Below, in pieces: positions 1 to 11,257 of a stretch of 64,000 nt of DNA (positions are counted from its first letter, which is position 1; each line of letters opens with the position of its first letter). Under the pieces are notes generated by a model. That model worked only from the letters and a program-made list of their open reading frames with translations. It had not been told where the DNA came from and ran no database searches. The position numbers and the translations under genes were made by a program. The stretch covers positions 1,813,241 to 1,877,240 of the forward strand of contig NW_020194684.1 of assembly GCF_002865645.1 (NCBI RefSeq), read 5' to 3'. This DNA comes from Hyaloscypha bicolor E. Lineage: Eukaryota > Ascomycota > Leotiomycetes > Helotiales > Hyaloscyphaceae.

Positions 1-3000
1 AGTTAGATAAGCTTAAATATTATTTTTTTAGAGTCTTTTATTATTATAGTTACTAAAGTAATAGTATTTTATTTATCTAAATTTTATTAATAATAACTAG
101 AGCTTTTAAAGAAACTATAAATATTTATATAAACTTTTTTATATATTTATTAAAAGAGCTAGTTATTATAGAAATAGTCTTATACTAGTTTCTTTAATAT
201 AGTAAGAAAAGCTCTTACTAATATCTCTTCTAAAAGCTTTATATATTAATAAATATCTAGAAAAATAGTAAGTTTTTAGTTAAAACTACTATTAGTTCTA
301 TTATATTTCTATATCTTAATATATATCTTTACTATTTCTCTAATAAGCTTTCTAGTAATAATAATAGAAATTAACTAGAGATTTTTCAGATATAATAAAT
401 CTAGTAATAGTAATAAAAATAAAAGTAGTAAATAACTTTAATTTAGAAAAAATAAATAGATGCCTTAATTTAACTAGCTAGTTAACTAAGAATACTTGGT
501 TTCCTTTTATTTAATTCTTTTTAGAGTAAAATAAACTAATATAATAGATTTCTTTAGAAAATCTATTCTAATTAGACTATTTTTAATAATATTAGCTTTA
601 TATTAAATATATATTATTTCTTTCTAAAGAATATTAAATAGAGACTATATTATAGTAAGATATATATGGTTTTATTTAATATAGATACTATTATACTAAA
701 GATATTTTCGAAGAATTTATAGTTTAGTATAGCTATATTAACTAAAGTTCGTATTATTAAAGTTCTTAAAGTTATTTTTAAATAAATTCTATAGGTTTTT
801 ATTAGAAGTTTTATATAAGATATACTAATATAACTTAGTATTTAGATATTTCCGAAAATCTACTTTTATAATATTATTAGTATTAATTCTATTTTTCTAT
901 TTCTTAATTAACTTCTTTTTCTTTTTATTATCTATACTAAATTAAGTTTAGTTTCTTTCTAGTATATATATATAGTTTATAATAAGAGGTATTTAAAAGT
1001 AAGGTAATTTATAATAGGTTTATAGAAAGAATTCGATAGTAAAGATATCTAGATATCTAGTAAGGTATTAAAGTAAATATTTTACTCTTAAATATTTTAT
1101 CTATAATAAGAAATTTAGGAAATGAAATATTATAATTCCGAAAGAATCTAAAGCTTAAAGAACTCGATTTTAATAATAAAATCGAAGTAGTAATTAAAGA
1201 GCTTTAAGGATATATATAAAATATATATTTCGGAAAGAGAATTCTATAAATATAAGTATTATATAAGTAGAAAAGATAGTTTCTAAAAAAGTAGTTCTAA
1301 GGCTAAAAGAAATTAATTTTAAAAGATAATAGAAGTTTAAATAAATAGATAAATAATTAAATAGCTAACTACTTATTAATTAGTAAAAGCTAGTATTTTC
1401 TTTTTAGGCTACTAAATACTTTTCCGGAGTTAATAATAATTCCTTTCTTTAACTAGAAGTAAACTACTTATTTTAGGCTATTAAATACTTTTCCGATTAG
1501 CTAGGTCTTTCTCTAATTTATAAGTACTAACTAATTAGTATTAGTTTACTAGTAATATATAGTACTATTATATAGATATAGAAGTACTATTTATATATAA
1601 TTAGTAAAGTTTTTATTTAGAAATAAGAATTATAATATTATAGTATTAATATATAATTCCTAAATCTATTAAGCCTAAAAAGATCTAGTTTACTAGTTGA
1701 ATTACTAATAGAATATAAGGTTATATAACTATATCTCGTATTTTATATCTTATTACTTATATCTTATTATCTATATTCTATATTCTATATCCCGTAACTA
1801 TATATATAATTCCTAAAGAAATAGCTATATTAATACTTATATATAGCTTATAATTATTTAGATTCGAGATTTCTTTAAAATTCTCTTCTTTTTATTAGCT
1901 TTAAATTATTAAAATAGAAATAATTTAACTCTATTTTTTAGGTTTTAGATTTTAGATTTATAATATTATAAATAAAAATATTATATATTTTTAGAATTAA
2001 TTTAATAATTTCTTTATATAAAGCTTCTAAATTCCGGAATAATTCTTAGAACTTTATTTTTAATAAAATAAATTCTTTTTTCTCTTTATTTTCTAAAAGA
2101 AAGTATTTTTTATTATAAATATTAATAAAATATTTAGATTTCTTAAAAGATTTCTTAAAAGATTCTAGTTTATTTTCTAGTAATATACTAATAATATTTT
2201 ATATTATAACTTCTTTTAATTTGCCTAATTATTTCGGAACTTACTTTTTTATATTCTTTTTAATAATAAAACTACTAGCTTATTTATATACTTAATTAAT
2301 CTAAAGCTTTTTTATTTAATTATTTTAAAGCTTTCTTTATTCTAATATTAGTAAATTAATATAAAAATAGCTATAATATATTATACTTATATTTATTAAA
2401 AACTAATTAAATAAATATTATTTAAATTCTTTATAGAATTAAAAAATAAATAAGCTTTAAATTTTATTATAAATATAAGATTTAAAATCTAGAAAATATA
2501 ATTAGATTATTTCTATTTTAATAATTTAAAACTAAAGAAAAAAAGAAAATTCTAAAAAAGCTTTAAATCTAAATAATTATAGGCTATATTTAAGCCAATA
2601 TATTAGTTTAAGCTTATAATATATAACTTTAATTTATATTTTCTAATTTTGACTTTATATATCTAGCTAGTTCTAATCTAATTCTTACTAGTATTATATA
2701 TTATAATATTAATATTTTTTCTTCTAAATTTACTAAACTTAATTAGAACTATTTTATTAATTAAAATATATATATAATATAAGGTTATATAATTCTTGAA
2801 GTAATAGTTATAGCTATAATTATAATTATATTAATAATTAATATATTTTAAAAACAAGATCTTAAAAAAGAAAGCTTTTTTAAATCTTATAAGAAAAATA
2901 AAAATTAGTTTTATATTAAATTTAATACTAGTAATTTTTTATCTTATTAATTTTATTACTTTATTATATATTAATAAATTCTTTAGATATAAATTTAGAG

Positions 3001-3087
3001 AGTATTAAAATATTAAAAAGGTTTAAAGTTTATATAATTATATATTTACTAGCTCTTAGATATAAAACCCCTTACTTTAATAATAAA
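1..3087. repeat. AT-rich, RIP-like gene-free block
   Basis: The first 3.1 kb is overwhelmingly A/T, dominated by TpA-rich words, and has almost no CpG or CpA. No open reading frame of useful length exists on either strand. The composition changes sharply at about 3090, exactly where the acyl-CoA dehydrogenase stop codon lies. In filamentous ascomycetes such blocks are usually transposons destroyed by repeat-induced point mutation (family knowledge). No original element can be recognised here, so the transposon origin is an inference. Confidence 0.8.
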
Positions 3088-5006
3088 TTATAGCCTCGAC
3101 AGCTCAGCTTTTCTCGGGCCGACATATCTAAATAAGTATGCCGCGATCTTTCTCATTTGAATCTCCTCACTGCCCTCGGTAATGCGATAACGGCCTGTCC
3201 TATATTAGTTCTCGGCCCTAGTATAAGCAGGAGTACCTTCGCTCACGATGATGCCGATATATATGCTCAAATCTGTAACAGTTATTAATTAGACCACTAG
3301 TCGATTGAACACTGTACACCACTCACGATTTATGTCTGGAGTAACCAATCCCACCTGTGTATTTTGTTAACTTGGGTCTATTGATCTCGGAATCTAGACC
3401 TGCCATGAATCTGCATTGCTCGATCAGCGGCCTGCGTGCACAGCCTATTGCCCCAATACTATTTCCAATCAGCTTCAGACCCCCTCCCCCGGAAGCCAGG
3501 ACTGCTTACATTGCACATAGACACCTTGTCGCCCAGATCTTGTTCAATCTCCTTTTGCGTCATACCATCCATTTCAGTGGCAGTTTTCAAAATCAATAAT
3601 TTCAACATCTCTGCCTGCGTTGCAAGTTCAACTACTGGAAACTGAATACCCTGGTTTGCGGAGAGTTCCTTGCCGAAAGGCTTCCGCCTCCTTGCATATT
3701 TGATGCTCTCTTCGATGCAATATTCCGCAGCACCAAGTGAGCTAGCAGCTTGGCGAAGCCGATTCTCGTGTACGAACGTCTGCGCAATTGCCAATCCGTG
3801 GTCGATGGTGCCAAGGACAGCAGTCTCTGGCACGAAGACGTCCGTGAAGGTCAAGGCTGTATCACCGATTGAGCGTTCAGTATAGGGAAGCTGGAAATGA
3901 TTCTTACTTGCGTGATCTGTAGGCATGTTGAATGTCCATTCATAGGACTCGATTATGAAACCCGGAGTACCCTTGGGAACAAAGAAAGCTGTAATACCAA
4001 TTGCATCGCCGGCCTTCCCGTGTGTTCTGGCAAAAACTAAGCAATGTGTTGCTCTGTGCATGCCGCTAATCCACATCTTCCCTCCATTTATCACCCATCC
4101 GTTCGTACCGTTTCTCGTGGTTTGAGCAGCATGAGTGAACATATGAGTTGCATCGGATCCGTGATTGGGCTCTGTTAGACCGAACGCGAAAGAAATCTTT
4201 TCATCAAGTCTCCCCTGAATGAACTCTCTTTTCTGCTCTATTTTGAGTTAACACAAAATCAAGATCGGATACTATAAGGTTCATGCCTTGAGTACCGAAT
4301 TCTTTCACCATAAGTCTGGGTGACGGAGGATTAGTAATTGCTCGATACAGATTCTTGAAGGAGCTTGGAGATTGCCTCGAAGAGTAAATCACGAGACAAT
4401 TACAAATAAGAAAGGAGTTTCTCCCCCTATACCCACATGTCTGGAAAGTTCCCAACGATGCTATGTTCGTTCTGCAAGTCGTTGAACAGGCCCAGCCCCT
4501 TCTTTGCCAGATGCATTCGAATGGCAGCCATCCATAGATTCCCCCCGTTTCTACCACCGAATTCCTCTGGCAAACAGAAACGATAGAAACCCGCCTCGTC
4601 AGCTAATCTGCGAGCCTGAGCTAAAAGCTCTTCCCAATCGTCACGCGGTAGACCGTGATGATCCCAATCGGTCTGTTGAATGGGTCAGAAGGAGGATGTA
4701 TGTATGCAAGGAAGTTTTGCACTACCCTAGCATGTTCCCGGCCTACCAATGAATTAGCAACGTATTTCTTTAGGGACGAAAGAGCAGGGTGCTTAAAACA
4801 TCCTCCCGACGAGTGAGGTAAGGAGCTCGGGATATATAGGACAAAGAAATAGGTTAGTTACGGTGATCGAAAAATCGGTTATTGTCATCGGATGCTTGCA
4901 ATGGCGCAATTTTAGTGTCTATAAAATGGTCAATCTCCTGAAGGTATGCCACAAGATCTGGCGGAATTGAGAAGCTCATCGCCCCAAGAGCTGGGTTGGG
5001 AGGCAT
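3088..5006 (-). CDS. acyl-CoA dehydrogenase with C-terminal SRL (PTS1-like)
   Basis: FAD-dependent acyl-CoA dehydrogenase, which introduces the trans-2 double bond into acyl-CoA in fatty-acid or branched-chain oxidation. Predicted exons (minus): 5006-4862, 4742-4726, 4672-4437, 4315-4296, 4237-3510, 3458-3404, 3354-3327, 3272-3247, 3194-3088. They join in phase to 453 aa, normal for the family. Visible motifs are the N-terminal helical domain with LQNEHSIVGN, the FAD/substrate motif GLTEPNHGSDA, GGKMWISG, and the C-terminal ITEGSEEIQMRK, whose first Glu sits where the catalytic base lies in this family. The last three residues, SRL, fit a type 1 peroxisomal signal. Two exons are tiny (17 and 20 nt). 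Intron 6 appears to start with GC, and intron 1 is the introner-like element described separately. The stop codon abuts the AT-rich block. Confidence 0.88.
4743..4861 (-). mobile_element. introner-like element, copy 1 (ACAD intron 1)
   Basis: This 119-nt intron begins GTAACTAACCTATTTCTTT and ends AAAGAAATACGTTGCTAATTC plus TTGGTAG (minus strand). It matches the MFS transporter intron at 23999-24114 over the first ~40 nt and the last ~30 nt. The end segments are reverse complements of each other (AACCTATTTCTTT against AAAGAAATACGTT, one mismatch), so the intron RNA could fold on itself. Shared sequence between introns of unrelated genes is the defining trait of fungal introner-like elements. 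Confidence 0.75.
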
Positions 5007-5554
5007 GTTGCGGTAGCGAGGAACTTATTCTGTAAGGAAGGATTGCTAATGCAACAGTCACTGTAGAGCCAGTGGCGGAGGTCGTATCATTAAAATGTTA
5101 TTAGGGTGATGTTGGAGTTTTGAATGCGGGTGCAGAAGCATGGAGTGCGGGGCATGGTACCTCGGTTCATTTGCGGCTGTCAGACGAACGGAATACTGTA
5201 TCAAAATATCAAAGTATCAAAGTACAAAAGCACAAAATGCAGGATTTTGGAAGCCTTTCTAAGTGCTCCCTGCATTTACTATAGATTGTCATTATTTCCC
5301 CACATATATCGTACAGAATTTGCAAGTCGACCTCGTTGATGTCTCTGATTTGAGCCTGGAACGTCAGGCTACGCAGAGTCCGTGCCCCGATTCGCTTAGG
5401 AGCATTCTACAGATTCTCAGGGAGCACTCGCGTCGGGAACAACGTCAGTGTCTCGCATCCAAGCCAGCATCTGATTTTCCCTATCCTACGTCCATACTTG
5501 ACTTGCCACTCGCCACGCCAAATCAAGTTATAGAGAAGAGCGCAACATCTCAAA
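5007..5554. promoter_or_regulatory. divergent promoter, ACAD / Cab4
   Basis: A 548-bp gap separates the start codons of two divergently transcribed genes, so it must hold both promoters and 5' UTRs. A short repetitive patch of caaagta units lies at about 5208-5235. No clear TATA box or known factor site stands out. Confidence 0.5.
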
Positions 5555-6787
5555 ATGCCGAACCTTTTGCCGTCTCTTCTGCTTCTCCCTCCGCCTCCTG
5601 TTCCGATCACCTCGGCATCGCTCTCGGCAGCTTACCGTCCATCACTTGTCGCTGTCGTTTCCACCTTGAAAGTGCTTCCAACAAGTACCCAGCTGATTAT
5701 TGTATTACCGTGCCCGGCCGTTCATGCTCAACTTCAAGCACCAAGATGTCAGATCTATACAGAGCTCCAGCGATCCCTGGCTGGCCTCTATAGTTTGGTG
5801 TGCACCGTGTGCGCCAATCTGGGTGTTGATGTGGAGTCCGATACTCCTGGATCTATAGATGCCCGTATCCTCTTGCTAGACTACGATGGGTCACGGCACT
5901 TTGAAGAGGAAGGCGAGCTTAGGCCTGATCCATTTGTGGCTGGACCCATTGTCGACCTTCCAACTCTTGCAGTCACACGGCGCCGGTGGAACATTGTATT
6001 CTCCGTGGACGGAGAAGAAGGCCAGAAGATATTCGCCAGCTACTTGAAGCTTGCAAACCAACATAGTCCATCGCTGTGTGGTCACGTGAGGCCTGTTGCC
6101 GGTGGAGTGAGCTTGATCCAGAGAGAGACTGAACAGGTGACAAGAAAACCGGCCTCGGCCAATACACACAATGTTGTAATTGTGGGAGGAACTTTTGATC
6201 ATCTTCATGCTGGACATAAGCTGTTGCTTACAGCGACGGCGTTGCTCCTCCAACCAGCTAGATCCTCCTCGGCACCCTATAGAAGGCTCATTGTTGGTAT
6301 AACTGGCGATGAGCTCTTGAAAAACAAGAAATATGTCGAGTATCTAAGAAGTTGGGCCCAGCGGCAGGAAGACGTTGTTGACTTCTTACTCTCGGTACTG
6401 CAATTCGCTCGTGGGAGTCGAGAAGCAGAAATCGAAACGCTTTCATTCGACGAACCAATTCCGAACGGCCGTTCAGTCCATACGAGGCTCAAAAATTGCT
6501 CCATTGTCATTGAATGTGTCGAGATACAAGACCCATTCGGACCTACCATTACCGATGAGAGCGTTACTGCACTTGTAGTATCAGGGGAGACAAGGTCTGG
6601 TGGTAAGGCGGTGAACGATAAGAGAGCAGAGAAAGGATGGAAACATCTGGATGTCTTCGAGGTTGACGTTTTGAATGCTGGGGAGACCGAACAAGGGGCA
6701 AGCCAGACTGAAAATTTTGCGTCGAAGATCAGCAGCACGGCAATACGGAAACGCAGAGCAGAGATTGCCCTTACTTCTTCCCTTTGA
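5555..6787 (+). CDS. CAB4: pantetheine-phosphate adenylyltransferase
   Basis: Single-exon ORF of 410 aa. It catalyses the fourth step of coenzyme A synthesis, transferring AMP from ATP to 4'-phosphopantetheine to give dephospho-CoA. The nucleotidyltransferase signature GGTFDHLHAGHK (residues ~209-220) contains the HxGH ATP-binding motif. It is followed by LIVGITGDELLKNKKY and the C-terminal ISSTAIRKR segment typical of the eukaryotic monofunctional enzyme (yeast Cab4 type). About 200 residues precede the catalytic domain, as is usual in filamentous fungi. The ATG at 5555 is the first in frame and lies just downstream of the divergent promoter. Assignment of function is firm; the symbol follows the yeast ortholog. 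Confidence 0.9.
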   Translation: MPNLLPSLLLLPPPPVPITSASLSAAYRPSLVAVVSTLKVLPTSTQLIIVLPCPAVHAQLQAPRCQIYTELQRSLAGLYSLVCTVCANLGVDVESDTPGSIDARILLLDYDGSRHFEEEGELRPDPFVAGPIVDLPTLAVTRRRWNIVFSVDGEEGQKIFASYLKLANQHSPSLCGHVRPVAGGVSLIQRETEQVTRKPASANTHNVVIVGGTFDHLHAGHKLLLTATALLLQPARSSSAPYRRLIVGITGDELLKNKKYVEYLRSWAQRQEDVVDFLLSVLQFARGSREAEIETLSFDEPIPNGRSVHTRLKNCSIVIECVEIQDPFGPTITDESVTALVVSGETRSGGKAVNDKRAEKGWKHLDVFEVDVLNAGETEQGASQTENFASKISSTAIRKRRAEIALTSSL

Positions 6788-7288
6788 AAACATGGGCAGG
6801 GCAAATGATCCTTGAAAACATTGCATATGCAGAGCAGTTGTAACAAGGGACTCCTTCCGCTCCTTCATTGTGCTTCACATGCTCTTGCACTTTGCGGGAT
6901 TTAGACACTGGGGATCAGCCTTAGTCGGCCACGGATGCCACAAAAGTCACTGACTTCTCGAATACGGAGTCGGGAACAAAACGCCAGGGGTCGGGAGTAA
7001 ATGAGATACCGTAGTGCTCACCCTTTCCCCTGACTACGTTCCGGGAACGCACTCAATATCACGACACATGTACCACAGCATAAGTGGATTTTCAGCAGGT
7101 CGAGGAGTGCACATGCAAGCTAGGATCTGGTTCGGCCAGGCAGGAGGAGCTACCTGCCTCTTACGAGAGCGGACTAGCGGCCCGGCAGAGAATGGGGGAG
7201 CACATGTGGATGCATCGTAGCGGTCACAAGCTAGCTGCCTGCGCTATCACAGTCCTGCATCCATATGCAAAGCATCCTTGCGGCCTGT

Positions 7289-7320
7289 TGGGGGGAGGGG
7301 GGGAGGGGGGGGGAAGGGGG
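7289..7320 (+). repeat. G-rich tract (quadruplex-prone)
   Basis: About 30 nt consisting almost only of G, broken by single A residues into runs of 5-9 G. Four or more G-runs so closely spaced satisfy the simple G-quadruplex pattern. It sits in the intergenic region upstream of the F-box gene. Confidence 0.8.
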
Positions 7321-7740
7321 TTTCTCGGGGCACAGCCAAGCGGGTGATTCGGGAAGATCTTTGCATGTGCATTTGGCGTGTCATTCATTCACTCAACTCC
7401 TGTGCTGTGCTGTATCGTGAGCAGGCGGGCGGGCAGACGATGAAGAATCAGAAGACGCACGCACATCCACCAGATCGGCGTGCCGACCCGTTCCCGGTCG
7501 CGGGTAGCTAGCTAGCTGGCTGACCTGGCCCCGAGACCTGCTGGGCGAAGAGTTCCAGCTCCAACGCAGGGGTGGACGGGAGAGACGCGTCCAGCACGAC
7601 ACGCGCCATGCGGGGGCGACATCAATTAAGCGCCCAGCGAGAGGCCGACGCAGCCCAATCATTCCATCGATTATTCATCGATGCTGGGCCCGACCCCTCT
7701 TCCGCCCTCGCCAAACCGTTATTGGCGTCTGCTGTGCAGC

Positions 7741-7850
7741 ATCAGCCATCAGCATCAGCACCAGCACCACCAGCACGAGCACCAGCATCAGCATCCGCAT
7801 CCGCATCAGCATCAGCTTCGGCATCAGCACCAGCTTCGGCATCAGCATCC
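7741..7850 (+). repeat. CAG/CAT hexanucleotide-like microsatellite
   Basis: Imperfect repetition of atcagc / accagc / cttcggc units over ~110 bp. It gives SASA-type repeats in one frame and HQHQ in another. There is no evidence that it is translated. Confidence 0.8.
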
Positions 7851-8627
7851 TCACCCCCCAGCATCCTGGCCCGGCAGCCCTCCTCGCTCTTTTGCGCGAT
7901 CATGTCCGTGGAGGAGAGAGAGAGAGAGGGTGCTGTGCCGTTCTGCTGTCCTGCTGTCCTGCTGCTGCTGTCCTGCCCCGCCAGGATAGGCCGATGCCAA
8001 GCCGTGTTTGCTCGCCCGGAAGGCACTTCTGCCGCAGTGCGGGTGCGATTCGCTACGAGGGCGGCGACCGCAGGCCGCCTTGCAGAGCGGACGCCCACCC
8101 CCCCCCCTCTCGACGATTCGCTGCCACGAAGCCCTTTCCTGCACCCAGCAGCACCGAGCAGTATCGTGTCGAATCCAACACCTTCGCGCGGGAAGCCTGC
8201 AGCTCACATGATCATTTTCCGCACCGAGAACTCGGAACGCTACTGAGCACGCTACCAACCTCCGTCGCCCTTGATTCGTGCAGTGCTGCTGTAGGAGGCC
8301 GTTTTGAATGCAGAGCAAACGCATCTCGGCGAATGACCAAGGCACTGCAGCCTGTCCTCACACATCGGCCAGAGAGTGCCATTCCAGTTCTTGCCGGATG
8401 CATAAACACGTCAGAATGCGTGACCCTTATTTACCCATGTGTGCTGGCACTTCTCGAGCCTCCGCGTGCCTTCCGTTGTCACCGTTTTTCATGATATTGT
8501 GCCCCGAGCGACATCCCCTTCCTTGAGGACACAGCATTCCTTGAAGCAGATGGTGTGTCAACCTGATGGTGATCTACACAGATGGATTTAACGTGCTGGT
8601 TCTAGCAGAAGAGTACATCAGCTGAAG

Positions 8628-11223
8628 ATGGCGAGTGCAATGATTGCCCTGCGGGAGCGGAAAATCCTGGACCGGATCTTATTGCATCTGGCTGGCGACG
8701 AAAAGGGCCTCACTCTCATGCCTCATCCACAAGGCTCCCTAGCCCCGAGACGTATATCCGTGTCTCGGCCTAGCGATACATTGAGAAGCATTCTCAACTT
8801 CGCTGTGGTGGTCAACACACACCTTCTGAAGGAGTTCTTCGACTTTGCCATAATCAACGAATATCGTGACGAAAACACGGACGAAAAGAACAAAGCCCAC
8901 AACAAACAACTCGGTAAATGGTATCAAGACTACAATCATGATAACCGCCCACTCACCAGACTTCCCAAGGAAATGCTATTCGCTATCTTGGAACATCTGA
9001 CGGTCAAACCTGGGAAATTGTTAGCTATCAACGAACGAGCGAGCCTAAGTGTGGACAGCTTTTCTTCAACAGCGGCTTCCCTACCCAAAGATTCAACTCA
9101 GATACGGCAATTTAGATTGGTCTGCCATAGATTTGCAGCAATTGGCGTTCCACGTCTACTCCTCCGAGTCCGGATTCGGTTCTCTTCTGATGGCTTCAGC
9201 ACATTGCGAGAGATTGCAGAGAGGGAAAAATTCCGTGGCTTTGTGCAACAGTTTTCATATATGATTCCTCGCTTTTACCCTTCAGGTAAACGATAACATG
9301 CTACGGGGCTTCACTATGCTGACATTTCTGTCTGCAGATGTGAGAACTCTCGAACGCAAGATAGGAGAGGCACGAGCGAGTGTCGAGGACTCAAGGCAGA
9401 AACTGGCTCTTAGGGCACAAGGAAGACGGACCCCGGTCGACCGGCAGCAGCCAACGGCTCAAGAACTCCGCACCGCATTACGGCGTGGCGAGGCAGACGA
9501 AGTGCAACTCCAAATTGCACTTAAGAAGGCTCAGCAGCAGCAAGAGATCATTGAGCAAAAGATAGACGTCAAGACTCTTGTGTATGCCTTGACGCGGTTC
9601 AAGAATCTTCACCAGCTACGACTAATGAAAGTTGTGGATGCAAACGATAAGTGGGACAAGTAGGTGTAGATTCTTAAGACCATATTACCTCTCTCGGACG
9701 CTTTGTGCTGACTCCGAGACCATCAGGTACCTAAGGGCACATCCAGACGTTGAAACTGAATTCAGGCCCGTTGAATGGAAATGCGCTTACGAGCATGCCG
9801 CCACCACATTGGCTTTGGCGATTCAGCAATCTCATTCTGGTGTTGATCGATTTTCGAGCCGATTCATGGACCCTCGAACACCAGTTCTAGTTACCCCAGG
9901 CTTACGAAGGACGATATCAAGCATTGCTCACCGGGTGGTCGCCTTGGAATTTGAATTTCGACAAACTGATGTCGCTGTCAGTTTGGACCAAAAGATGTCA
10001 CAGTTATCAGGGCTTTTCCAAGTGGTTTTCAGCGCCGCCCTGGACTCTCTCCGGATTCTGCATATCGGTTTGTAAGAGCCCCTTCTGCCCCAAAGTGCGA
10101 AAACCGGCTTTGAAGCACCTCTATTTAGGTTCTTTGGGCTATCTGCGAGCTGAATATGATGAACTGATCATCTCACTTATTAGCACTCGACCAGTTTCAA
10201 TTCCCCTCAGGGATGTTTTCCATAATGTGCACTTCAGGAAGCTAGAGCATATGTAAGCAGAGTCTCCAGCCTAAGAAACAGTGGCCTACGAATTTTCCCG
10301 TTCCACTTATTCAATCACAGTCCATCCCCTTTGTCCTGCTCTTAATATTGTTCTGGTGGGATAAATTCACTAATCCGGCGAACATGCAGTGGCTTGCACA
10401 TGTGGCAATTGAATGGCGATGAGTTATTGGACTTGTTAAAGAGACACAAAAAGACCCTCAGAAGTTTGCGATTGAGGCATATTCTACTCAGACGTGTTCC
10501 GGTGAATGACTGCAGCTGGCGACAGGTGCTCCAATTTATAGTAGGTGTGGGGAGAGAGATTCACTTCTTATTTCTAGACCTCTCATGATTCTCGCACGGG
10601 AATTGGCATTGTCCCAGATTTCCCGAAGCATTTCTTGTCAAAAACCTGCTGACTCCTCCATCACCCAGCGTCTCGAAATTAGACCAAAAGATTATGTTAG
10701 TCTCCGCGGCATCGACTATGAGGATGACACCGATGCTGCGAATGGCATGCACTTTGTGAATGGACCCGCTCAGAATAACACCATTAGCGATGAGGACAGC
10801 GATGAAGACAGCGATATTGATGAACTTTCTGCTGACACCTGGAGCGAGTCGAATGATGAAGTTGAAGACGGGAGCGAAGACGACGAGGACTCGGATCAAA
10901 GTGCGAGCAACACCGTTCTAGGCGAGCAGAATGAGGATGAGCAGGATGAGCAGGATGAGCTGGATGAGTCAACCGATGAAAGTCACGAAAGCCATGAAAG
11001 CCACGATGAAGTCGACGAAAATGAGAGCGATCTTGCGCGAGAGTTTCAGAATATCTCTACCGTCGAGAGTGCACCGCTCCACTGCGAGTGCGCAAATGGG
11101 TTTGGTTGGAATGATTTGCACGATGACGGCAGGGCAGTAACGAAACCCCAGTGGCAGAAATGGCAGAAGTGGGTTGTCAAACACTGCCCATCACATGACC
11201 CACCAATATCCGAAGACTCCTAA
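8628..11223 (+). CDS. F-box protein with LRR-like region and acidic tail
   Basis: Predicted 699 aa from six exons: 8628-9285, 9338-9659, 9727-10071, 10184-10252, 10390-10540, 10669-11223. All are in phase, with CTRAY branch points near most acceptors. An F-box lies at residues ~108-170 (LTRLPKEMLFAILEHL ... FRLVCHRFAAIGVPRLL), expected to bind Skp1 in an SCF ubiquitin ligase. A coiled-coil-like, Gln/Arg-rich stretch follows (residues ~230-300). The conserved core includes SLRILHIGF, FRKLEHIGLHMWQL, RHKKTLRSLRLRHILL and DYVSLRGIDYEDD, which recurs in F-box families of filamentous ascomycetes. Residues ~535-665 are strongly acidic with DES repeats. Without the introns at 10072-10183 and 10541-10668 the frame would break, so both are needed. 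The substrate is unknown. Confidence 0.78.
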
Positions 11224-11257
11224 ATTGGAATTCAACACTCGTCATCACTCGTCACCG

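Larger units (their letters stand above)
6788..8627. other. intergenic region with low-complexity tracts
   Basis: 1.84 kb between Cab4 and the F-box gene. It contains a G-tract (7289-7320), a CAG/CAT-rich repeat (7741-7850), a GA run (~7913-7931) and CTGCTGTC-type repeats (~7938-7975). Open frames here, up to 224 codons, are low-complexity by-products with no recognisable domain. It probably holds the Cab4 terminator and a long F-box 5' region. Confidence 0.6.

Noticed and set aside
7572..8246. 224-codon ORF upstream of the F-box gene
   Set aside because: It is driven by the CAG/CAT microsatellite (Ala/Ser/Pro runs) and has no domain; overlapping frames are equally long.
10068..10100. Ultra-short (28-nt) intron or frameshift in the F-box gene
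   Set aside because: A 112-nt intron (10072-10183) with proper donor, branch point and phase restores the conserved core instead.
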